Source: Bacillota bacterium | Lineage (GTDB): Bacteria; Bacillota; Negativicutes; Sporomusales; UBA7701 | Direction of reading: 5' to 3' | DNA length: 5,715 bases | Assembly: GCA_023415075.1 (NCBI GenBank) | Contig: JAEZLU010000047.1 | Span: 1 to 5,715 of the forward strand | Shown here: positions 1-5,327 of the stretch, in pieces | Layout: the number at the start of each line of letters is the position of its first letter | Position numbering within the stretch: position 1 is the first letter of the stretch | Notes under the pieces: model-generated | Told to the model about the DNA's origin: nothing | Database searches by the model: none | The model's input: only the letters and a program-made list of their open reading frames with translations | Made by a program: the position numbers and the translations under genes

Positions 1-146
1 CGGCGCTGGAGAAGGCCATCAAGGCCAACAAGCCGTGCGTCCTCGATGTGACGATGATCAACAACCCGGTGCCGACCGCCGGCCACTGGAACATCATGGA
101 CATTTACTCCCCCGGCAAGAAGGTCCACCACGTCAGCACCAACTAG
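1..146 (+). CDS. TPP-dependent enzyme, acetolactate synthase-like family, C-terminal fragment
   Basis: Only the last 47 residues are present, read in the frame starting at base 3 and ending at TAG 144-146; the gene begins upstream of the window. The stretch ALEKAIKANKPCVLDVTM looks like the final helix and strand of the C-terminal TPP-binding domain of large-subunit acetolactate synthase-like enzymes (ALS, glyoxylate carboligase and 2-oxoacid decarboxylase relatives), where an Ala-rich helix is followed by 'kPavvdV'. A short tail follows, with PTAGHWNIMDIYSPG near the end; Gly-x-Trp tails of this kind occur in poorly characterised members of the family. These enzymes cleave or join C-C bonds next to a carbonyl, for example by decarboxylating 2-oxo acids. 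The substrate cannot be read from this tail. It lies 38 nt upstream of the aldo/keto reductase on the same strand, so probably in the same operon. Family call moderate, function unknown. Confidence 0.62.
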   Translation, partial: ALEKAIKANKPCVLDVTMINNPVPTAGHWNIMDIYSPGKKVHHVSTN

Positions 147-184
147 ACGGCGGACCGAATAGCATTCGACTGGGTGGTGGTACA

Positions 185-1153
185 GTGAAGTATGTTTCGA
201 TCGCCGGCCTGGAAAAGGGCTGCTCGCAGATAATTATGGGGACATCCCTGTTTACGCCGGCTCGCAAAGACGAGGTTTTCGCCATCCTCGACGCCTATGT
301 GGCCAATGGCGGCAATACACTGGACACGTCGCGCATTTACAGCCTCGGCCAGAGCGAGGAGGTGCTGGCGTTGTGGCTGAAGGCCCGCGGCAACCGCAAC
401 CGGCTGAATATTGTGAGCAAGGGCTGTCACCATCATGTCGACGCCGACGGCCGCCACCATCCCGATAAGGTAAGGGTCCGGCCGGCGATAATTACCCAGG
501 ATATGAAGGAAAGCCTGGGGCGGATGAAGGTCGAGCATTTCGATATTTACCTGCTGCACCGCGACGACCCGGCTATGCCGGTGGGCGAGCTGATCGACCG
601 GCTGGAGGAGCACCGGCGGGCCGGCCTTATCCGGGCCTACGGCGTGTCCAACTGGAGCACGGCGAGGATGGAGGCGGCCAACGCCTACGCCGCCGCCAAG
701 GGCTATCCGGCCATCGCCGTCAACAGCCCCAGCTTCAGCCTGGCGCGGATAAACGAGCCGCGCTGGCAGGGCTGCACCTACGCCGACGACGCTTACATAA
801 GCTGGCATGCCAGGGCGCGGCTGCCGCTTTTCTCCTGGGCCTCGCAGGCCAGCGGCTTCTTTACCGGCGGCTACAGCCCCGAAAACTGCCCCAATCCGGA
901 TATCGCCCGCGTGTACTACAGCGATGGTAACTGGGAGCGGAAGCGGCGGGCGGCGGCCCTGGCGGCCCAAAAGGGCGGGAGCTATACCGCCAATCATGTC
1001 GCCCTGGCCTATGTGCTCTGCCAGCCCTTCCCGGTGGGCGCGGTCATCGGCCCCCAGAAGGCGGACGAGCTTCTGGACAGCCTGACGGCGGTCGGTCTGA
1101 GCCTCGGCGAGCGGGAAATGGCCTGGCTTGATCTGCGGCTGGATACGCTGTGA
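185..1153 (+). CDS. Aldo/keto reductase
   Basis: This encodes a 322-residue cytosolic NAD(P)H-dependent oxidoreductase of the aldo/keto reductase (AKR) superfamily, the usual length for a single (beta/alpha)8 barrel. The catalytic tetrad is visible: Asp47 and Tyr52 in NTLDTSRIYSLGQSEE, Lys79 in IVSKGCHHH, and His125 in DIYLLHRDDP. YGVSNW (152-157) is the classic AKR strand, and FSWASQASGFFTGG (216-229) and GAVIGPQKADELLDSL (285-300) match the cofactor-binding end. The SKG-H...LHRDDPAMPVGEL pattern resembles AKRs found in sugar and inositol catabolic clusters. I chose GTG 185 because homology begins at once (KYVSIAGLEKGCSQIIMGT) and GGTGGT (173-178) gives a modest ribosome binding site 6 nt away; the open frame extends further upstream but overlaps the preceding gene out of frame with no homology. 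Substrate unknown; it probably reduces or oxidises a hydroxy/keto sugar-like intermediate together with the isomerase 40 nt downstream. Confidence 0.9.
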   Translation: MKYVSIAGLEKGCSQIIMGTSLFTPARKDEVFAILDAYVANGGNTLDTSRIYSLGQSEEVLALWLKARGNRNRLNIVSKGCHHHVDADGRHHPDKVRVRPAIITQDMKESLGRMKVEHFDIYLLHRDDPAMPVGELIDRLEEHRRAGLIRAYGVSNWSTARMEAANAYAAAKGYPAIAVNSPSFSLARINEPRWQGCTYADDAYISWHARARLPLFSWASQASGFFTGGYSPENCPNPDIARVYYSDGNWERKRRAAALAAQKGGSYTANHVALAYVLCQPFPVGAVIGPQKADELLDSLTAVGLSLGEREMAWLDLRLDTL

Positions 1154-1193
1154 ATGTTTAGCGCTTTTCGCTGATCTCTAGGAGGTATAAACG

Positions 1194-2018
1194 GTGACGA
1201 GACAATATTCGTTGGCCTATCTCACGGTCCCCGGCTGCCCGCCGCCGGAAATGATTTATATCGCCGCCCGGGCCGGCTACGATTTCGTAAGCCTGCGGCC
1301 CATCCTGATGGGTCTGCCCGGCGAACCCAATTATGCGCTGGCGGCGGCCGAGAATAAGGGACTGCTGCGCGAGACCAAGGCCGCCTTTGCGACTACCGGC
1401 CTCAAACTCCACGATATCGAGCTGGCCCGCATCTACGACGGCCTCGATCCGAAAACCTATCTGCCGGCCTTCGAAGTGGCCGCCGAACTGGGCGGCCGGG
1501 CGGTCCTCAGCAGCATCTGGACGGCCGACCGGGCTTTTTATATCGAGAAGTTCGCCGAGCTGTGCGAGCTGGCCAGTCCGTTCGGTCTGACGGTCGATCT
1601 CGAGTATGTGCCGATCGCCAGCGTCAGCAATCTCGCCGAGGCCCTCGACGTGCTGCGGACCGCGAAGCGGGATAACGCCGGCCTGATGATCGATACCCAT
1701 CATTTCCACCGGGCCGGCGATCGTGTAGAGGACCTCGACGCCGTGCCGCGGGAGTGGTTCCACTTCGCCCACCTGTGCGACGCGCCGGCGGCGATTCCCA
1801 CAACGAAGGAAGAGATGACCCGGATTCTCCGCGAAGCCCGCCTGTATGTCGGCGAGGGCGGCATCGACGTCGCCGCTATTTTGAACCGGATACCCGAGGT
1901 TCCCTATTCGATCGAGCTGCCGCATCTGGCGCGGGTCAAGGAGTACGGCTTCGCCGAACACGCCCGCCGCTGCCTGCAGGCGGCCAAGGAATATTTCGCA
2001 GCTCGCCCGCGGAGTTAG
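1194..2018 (+). CDS. Sugar phosphate isomerase/epimerase family TIM-barrel protein
   Basis: This 274-residue protein fits the xylose isomerase-like TIM-barrel family (AP endonuclease 2 superfamily; relatives include IolE, IolI, hydroxypyruvate isomerase and D-psicose epimerase). Expected divalent-metal ligands are present in order: Glu137 (VDLEYVP), Asp167 and His170 (MIDTHHFHR), His193 (FHFAHLCDAP) and Glu241 (YSIELPHL). RLYVGEGGID (216-225) matches the conserved R-x-x-x-G-E-G loop, and an early beta-strand/helix pair is seen in AARAGYDFVSLRP. GTG 1194 is the start: AGGAGGT (1180-1186) sits 7 nt upstream, an excellent ribosome binding site. Members isomerise, epimerise, dehydrate or decarboxylate sugars, sugar acids and cyclitols, so the exact reaction is not predictable here. 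It follows the aldo/keto reductase after 40 nt and precedes the transporter, suggesting that the imported compound or a derivative is polyhydroxylated. Family confidence is high, function low. Confidence 0.87.
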   Translation: MTRQYSLAYLTVPGCPPPEMIYIAARAGYDFVSLRPILMGLPGEPNYALAAAENKGLLRETKAAFATTGLKLHDIELARIYDGLDPKTYLPAFEVAAELGGRAVLSSIWTADRAFYIEKFAELCELASPFGLTVDLEYVPIASVSNLAEALDVLRTAKRDNAGLMIDTHHFHRAGDRVEDLDAVPREWFHFAHLCDAPAAIPTTKEEMTRILREARLYVGEGGIDVAAILNRIPEVPYSIELPHLARVKEYGFAEHARRCLQAAKEYFAARPRS

Positions 2019-2125
2019 GCGGGTAGAAGCAGCAGAATGTTTCAGCAATAAGTGTAATAGGTAGGCAGGTGATGGCTGGGCGATTTCGAGGCTTCTGCGA
2101 GCGATTTTCCGTAAAGGAAATAAAA

Positions 2126-2143
2126 ATGAGGGGTGAAGATTGA
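2126..2143 (+). other. Possible 5-codon leader mini-ORF abutting tctC
   Basis: ATG at 2126-2128 opens a frame reading MRGED and stopping at TGA 2141-2143, immediately before GTG 2144, the first possible start of tctC. AAAGGA at 2113-2118 is a fair ribosome binding site 7 nt upstream of this ATG. The mini-ORF contains the tctC ribosome binding site, so ribosomes on it could expose that site or re-initiate at tctC. The arrangement is seen directly; translation of so short a frame is unproven and may be chance. Confidence 0.25.
2128..2136 (+). promoter_or_regulatory. Ribosome binding site of tctC
   Basis: GAGGGGTGA differs from the ideal anti-16S complement GGAGGTGA by about one central base. 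It stands 7 nt (from its last base) before GTG 2144 and 10 nt before ATG 2147, leaving both starts possible. It lies inside the 5-codon mini-ORF at 2126-2143. Confidence 0.6.
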
Positions 2144-3190
2144 GTGATGTCTATTAACAAAAAGGTGTTGTGCTTATTATTGGTTATCGTGGCGATGACA
2201 GGGCTGGCGATCGCCGGCTGCGGCGGCGGCGGCGACAAGAAAGCGGCCGACAATTGGCCCGCTCAGAACCTTAACGGCGTTATCGCCTGGGGCGCCGGCG
2301 GCGCCACCGACAACGTGGCCCGCACGTTGACGCCGGCGGTCGAGAAAGCGCTGGGCAAGACTATTGTTCTCGCCAACAAGCCCGGCGCCACCGGCGCCAT
2401 TGCCACCCAGTTCGTGTTCGACCAGAAAGCCGACGGCTACACGGTGTTCTATCATGCCGAGAATCCCCAGCTTTATAAGATCCTCAACCTGTCCAAGCTG
2501 GACTATGACGATTTTGATCCCATCATCGTTTTGGGCAAAGGTGTATCGATAATCTGCGTTCCCAAGGATTCGCCGATCAACAGCTATGATGATCTGATCG
2601 CCGCTATCAAAGCGGCCGGCGGCAAATTCAATATGGGTTCCAGCGGCGTTGGCGGCCTGCCGTATACGACAACCGCCCTTATCAAGCAGCAGGAAAAAAT
2701 CGAGGTCAATTTCGTGACCTATGACGGCGAAGGTCCGCTGATCACGGCTCTCCTCGGCAAACAGATCGAAGCTTCGGCTATCGGTATCGGCGCCGCCGCT
2801 CAGTATGTCAAGACCGGCGACCTGAAGGGCATAGCCGTGGTTACCAACAAAAAGCTCGATATTCTGCCGAATGTGCCGGCTCTGGGCGAACTCAAGCCCC
2901 AGTATAAAGAGAAGCTGGAGTCTTTCGGACCGTTCTACGCCGTGCTGGTGAAGAAGGGGACGCCGGAGGTGGCTGTCAAGAAGCTTACCGATGCTTATGT
3001 GGCCGGCTTTAAGGATGCCAAGTTCCAGGACTACATGGCCAAGAACGGCGTCACGCCGATGGGTATGACCGGCGCCGAAGCCAGGAAGTTTCTCAATGAC
3101 TGGCGCTCCCAGATGGCCTGGCTGATCTATGACGCCGGCGGCGCCAAGGAATCGCCCGAGAAGTTCAATATTCCCAAATTCACGAAGTAG
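2144..3190 (+). CDS. tctC: Tripartite tricarboxylate transporter substrate-binding lipoprotein (TctC family)
   Basis: This 348-residue extracytoplasmic binding protein of the TctC/BugT family captures the carboxylate-type ligand for the TctAB membrane pair. It opens with a Lys-Lys n-region and hydrophobic core (residues 6-25), then a lipobox I-A-G-C with Cys26 as the lipidated residue and a Gly-rich linker. Family motifs are visible: VIAWGAGGATDNVAR (46-60), the counterpart of the 'apGGgtDxxAR' ligand loop; NKPGATGAIA (78-87), matching 'NkPGAgGxiG'; and KADGYT (95-100), matching 'PDGYT'. The length is usual for the family plus its leader. The start is GTG 2144 or ATG 2147; GAGGGG at 2128-2133 is 10 and 13 nt away respectively, so GTG is slightly favoured by spacing. 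Family members bind citrate, other di- and tricarboxylates, aromatic acids or sulfolactate-like acids; the ligand cannot be read here. tctB follows after 65 nt containing a strong hairpin. Confidence 0.93.
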   Translation: MMSINKKVLCLLLVIVAMTGLAIAGCGGGGDKKAADNWPAQNLNGVIAWGAGGATDNVARTLTPAVEKALGKTIVLANKPGATGAIATQFVFDQKADGYTVFYHAENPQLYKILNLSKLDYDDFDPIIVLGKGVSIICVPKDSPINSYDDLIAAIKAAGGKFNMGSSGVGGLPYTTTALIKQQEKIEVNFVTYDGEGPLITALLGKQIEASAIGIGAAAQYVKTGDLKGIAVVTNKKLDILPNVPALGELKPQYKEKLESFGPFYAVLVKKGTPEVAVKKLTDAYVAGFKDAKFQDYMAKNGVTPMGMTGAEARKFLNDWRSQMAWLIYDAGGAKESPEKFNIPKFTK

Positions 3191-3195
3191 GTATC

Positions 3196-3214
3196 GGGGG
3201 GGCGCGTCCCCCCC
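3196..3214 (+). other. Strong intercistronic hairpin between tctC and tctB
   Basis: Seven G (3196-3202), a 5-nt loop CGCGT (3203-3207) and seven C (3208-3214) form a perfect 7-bp all-GC stem starting 5 nt after the tctC stop codon. The bases that follow (TCCACCTCTTATT) do not form a proper T-tract, so this is not a canonical intrinsic terminator. A stem in this place often protects the 3' end of the binding-protein message or causes partial termination, giving more binding protein than membrane subunits. That role is inferred; the stem is seen directly. Confidence 0.7.
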
Positions 3215-3255
3215 TCCACCTCTTATTCAACACTTCGACCGGGGGAGGTTGACAA

Positions 3256-3762
3256 ATGACGGACACTGAAAAAGACACGGCATCGGCTCCGGCAATGGAA
3301 ACGGTCATTGACAAGGGAGTCCCCAAAGGCGAGTTGAAACTGCAGGGGCTGCTGCTGATAATGGGCATAGGCTGGTTTATCGATTCCCTGAAGGTCGACG
3401 GGATTTTTCAGGGGGCCAACAACGGCCCGGGAACTATCGCCCAACTGGTGGCTATGGCCCTCATCGCCATGGTTCTGGGGCGGGTCTATGTGCTGCTGAG
3501 AGCAGGCCACAAGGACGGAAGCTGGAGGGATCTCAAGGGATACCTGTTTGACAATCAGGTCATTCTGGTGATTGTAATGGTTTTGTTATACGGTCTGCTG
3601 GTTGAGACGCTTCATTTTGTTCCCACCTCCATTATCTTTTTGTCGGTAACAATGTATTTACTCGACAGGAAGAATCCTGCCAAAAAAATTATTATTTCGT
3701 GTATTTTCGTGGGCGTTCTGTACTTGATCTTTTCGACAGCGTTCCAGGTCGTGCTGCCGTGA
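3256..3762 (+). CDS. tctB: Tripartite tricarboxylate transporter small membrane subunit (TctB family)
   Basis: This 168-residue protein is the small integral membrane subunit of the TTT system, thought to pair with TctA and support proton- or sodium-coupled uptake. After a charged cytoplasmic N-terminus (1-27), hydrophobic segments lie near residues 29-45, 60-81, 102-119, 120-136 and 145-167, fitting the 4-5 helices usual for TctB. Sequence identity in this family is low, so the call rests on length, topology and position between tctC and tctA; HFVPTSIIFLSVTMYLLDRK (120-139) has the family's typical 'F-x-x-t-x-x-f-x-x-x-x-m-x-l-l-x-x-r' look. ATG 3256 is preceded by GGGGAGGTT (3242-3250), ideally spaced. 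The second half is noticeably AT-richer than neighbouring coding DNA. The stop codon at 3760-3762 is 21 nt before the preferred tctA start, so the two are probably translated together. Confidence 0.88.
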   Translation: MTDTEKDTASAPAMETVIDKGVPKGELKLQGLLLIMGIGWFIDSLKVDGIFQGANNGPGTIAQLVAMALIAMVLGRVYVLLRAGHKDGSWRDLKGYLFDNQVILVIVMVLLYGLLVETLHFVPTSIIFLSVTMYLLDRKNPAKKIIISCIFVGVLYLIFSTAFQVVLP

Positions 3763-3768
3763 TTGGAT

Positions 3769-3777
3769 GGGAGGGAG
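3769..3777 (+). promoter_or_regulatory. Ribosome binding site that decides the tctA start
   Basis: GGGAGGGAG lies just after the tctB stop. The tctA frame is open from TTG 3763, but that codon is upstream of this site. GTG 3784 stands 9 nt after the GGGAGG core, so it is the better start, and the protein then begins MFNGIEGFLVPFSNPE, which is typical of TctA. Confidence 0.75.
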
Positions 3778-3783
3778 CAACAG

Positions 3784-5298
3784 GTGTTTAACGGTATTGA
3801 GGGATTTCTTGTGCCATTCTCCAATCCGGAGTTGATGGCGCTGGTCGCTATCGGCGTTTTCGTCGGGGTTTACATGGCCGCCATACCCGGCCTTTCGGTA
3901 ACCATGGCGGTATCGATACTGATATCATTTACTTTTTCCTGGGAGGTCTACCCGGCGCTGGCCCTGATGATGGGCATCTATGTGGGCGGCGTGTACGGCG
4001 GGGCCCGCTCGGCCATCCTGCTCAATATCCCGGGAGCGCCGGCGTCGGTGGCCGCAGGTTTTGACGGCTACCCGCTGGCCAAGCTGGGCCTGGCCGGCGA
4101 GGCCATGGGTCTGAGTACCACCCAGGCGTGTATCGGTATGTTCATAGGACTTGTGTGTTTTGCGCTGGGCGCGCCGCTTATTTCTCAATTCGCCCTGGAG
4201 TTCGCGCCCAGAGATTACTTTCTGCTGGCGTTCATGGGACTTTTTCTGATCGGCAGCCTGACTGAGGACGGTTCGGTAACCAAGGCGCTGATCACCGCCT
4301 GTATCGGCATCCTGGTCGGCCTCACCGGCATGGACCCGGTAACCGGCCAGGCCCGCCTGACCTTTGGCAGCGGCGAACTGCTGGGCGGCGTCCATTTTAT
4401 CATCGTCATGATCGGTACTTTCGGTATTTCCGAATCGCTGGTGCAGCTGCAGACCAAGGTGCAGCCGGTGAAGCAGAAGATCGGCCGCATCCGGCCCACC
4501 TGGAATGTAATCAAGAGTAACATACCGCTCACTTTGCGGGCGTCCGCCATCGGCCTGTTCATCGGCGTGCTGCCGGGCGCCGGCGGCGATATCGCCGCCC
4601 TTATGGCCTACGACCATGCCAAGCGCACTGTCAAGGATCCTTATCCCAAACCCTTCGGCCAGGGAGCCTTCCAGGGCCTGCTGGCGCCGGAAACGGCCTG
4701 CGAGGCGGCCATCGGCGGCGATATGACGCCGATGATTACTCTGGGTATTCCCGGCGACTCGGTTACGGCGGTGCTGATCGGTGCCCTCATGGTCCACGGC
4801 CTGCGTCCCGGTCCGATGCTGATGCGCGAGCAGCCGGAGTTCTTCTGGGTAATCGTCGGGTCTCTGCTCATCGCCAATGTCTGCCTGTATATCGTCGGCA
4901 TGACCGGCATCCGGATATTCAGTAAGATTGTCGAGATCCCTAAAGCCTATATCATTCCGATGATTGTCGTCATGACCATGGTCGGCGGCTATTCCATCCA
5001 GCAGAGCGTGGAAGATATATACTGGCTGATATTCTTCGGCATCCTGTGCTATTTCATGAAGCGCTACGGTTATCCGGTGGCCGGCGTGGTGCTGGGGGTC
5101 ATCCTGACGCCGATCATCGACAACAATTTCCGGCGCGGCGTGGCTATGGAGCATGGGGATGTGCTGGCTTTCTTCGGCGGGATGTTCACGCATACGATCG
5201 CTCTGGTGCTTATCACCGTCTCGGTTTTGACCGTTCTCATCTCAAGCCCGCAGCTGGCGCCGGTACGCCGAAAACTGTTCGGCGGCAAATTTGACTAA
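3784..5298 (+). CDS. tctA: Tripartite tricarboxylate transporter large membrane subunit (TctA family)
   Basis: This 504-residue polytopic membrane protein (about 11-12 hydrophobic segments, normal family length) is the transport channel of the TTT system. Family signatures, numbered from GTG 3784, include AAIPGLSVTMAVS (32-44); GIYVGGVYGGARSAILLNIP (64-83) followed by GAPASVAAGFDGYPL (84-98); GVLPGAGGDIAALMAYDHAK (261-280); FGQGAFQGLLAPE (291-303); and LGIPGDSVTAVLIGAL (320-335) followed by HGLRPGP. These cover the two related halves of the protein, each with a PG-rich re-entrant or helix-break motif. One departure stands out: the usual Asn-Asn in the 'E-x-A-N-N-A' motif is Cys306-Glu307 here (ETACEA). 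The start follows the ribosome binding site at 3769-3777; a TTG at 3763 would add 7 unlikely residues. The stop TAA 5296-5298 is followed after 29 nt by the aldehyde dehydrogenase gene. Family call very secure; substrate unknown. Confidence 0.95.
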   Translation: MFNGIEGFLVPFSNPELMALVAIGVFVGVYMAAIPGLSVTMAVSILISFTFSWEVYPALALMMGIYVGGVYGGARSAILLNIPGAPASVAAGFDGYPLAKLGLAGEAMGLSTTQACIGMFIGLVCFALGAPLISQFALEFAPRDYFLLAFMGLFLIGSLTEDGSVTKALITACIGILVGLTGMDPVTGQARLTFGSGELLGGVHFIIVMIGTFGISESLVQLQTKVQPVKQKIGRIRPTWNVIKSNIPLTLRASAIGLFIGVLPGAGGDIAALMAYDHAKRTVKDPYPKPFGQGAFQGLLAPETACEAAIGGDMTPMITLGIPGDSVTAVLIGALMVHGLRPGPMLMREQPEFFWVIVGSLLIANVCLYIVGMTGIRIFSKIVEIPKAYIIPMIVVMTMVGGYSIQQSVEDIYWLIFFGILCYFMKRYGYPVAGVVLGVILTPIIDNNFRRGVAMEHGDVLAFFGGMFTHTIALVLITVSVLTVLISSPQLAPVRRKLFGGKFD

Positions 5299-5327
5299 GT
5301 ACCGGCATTTATAGGGAGGTATCGACA

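Larger units (their letters stand above)
2019..2143 (+). other. Longest intergenic gap, upstream of the transporter genes
   Basis: These 125 bases are AT-richer than the flanking genes. The end nearest tctC holds a small inverted repeat (TTTCC 2106-2110 with GGAAA 2116-2120, 5-nt loop), a possible 5-codon mini-ORF (2126-2143) and the tctC ribosome binding site GAGGGGTGA (2128-2136). A TGTAAT hexamer at 2053-2058 resembles a -10 box but has no convincing -35 partner, so I do not call a promoter. No T-tract terminator is seen. The gap is long enough to hold a secondary promoter or control site for the transporter genes; that is inference. Confidence 0.4.

Noticed and set aside
156..168. CGAAT-AGC-ATTCG inverted repeat before the aldo/keto reductase gene as an operator or terminator
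   Set aside because: A 5-bp stem with a 3-nt loop, no T-tract and no second copy; too little to support a function.
35..184. Upstream extension of the aldo/keto reductase frame to an ATG at 35
   Set aside because: It would overlap the end of the TPP enzyme gene by more than 100 bases in another frame, and the added residues (Arg/Pro/His-rich) show no aldo/keto reductase homology.
2006..2023. Small hairpin CCCGC / GCGGG across the isomerase stop codon as a terminator
   Set aside because: Only 5 bp with an 8-nt loop and no T-tract follows, so it lacks the features of an intrinsic terminator.
143..2048. Two long minus-strand frames (143-997 and 1158-2048) opposite the aldo/keto reductase and isomerase genes
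   Set aside because: Same antisense artefact: no domain pattern and no convincing ribosome binding site, while the plus-strand proteins carry intact catalytic motifs.
2053..2058. TGTAAT as a -10 promoter element for the transporter genes
   Set aside because: No recognisable -35 hexamer lies 16-18 nt upstream, and a single 5-of-6 match is expected by chance in an AT-richer gap.
2291..2305. Near-palindrome GGCGCCGGCGGCGCC in tctC, echoed near 3132-3145
   Set aside because: Both copies encode Gly/Ala-rich segments with the favoured GGC and GCC codons, so codon bias explains them.
3925..5193. 422-codon open frame on the minus strand opposite tctA
   Set aside because: It lies wholly inside a secure tctA gene, its translation is His/Asp/Gln-rich low-complexity text with no family pattern, and GC-rich codon bias commonly opens this antisense frame.
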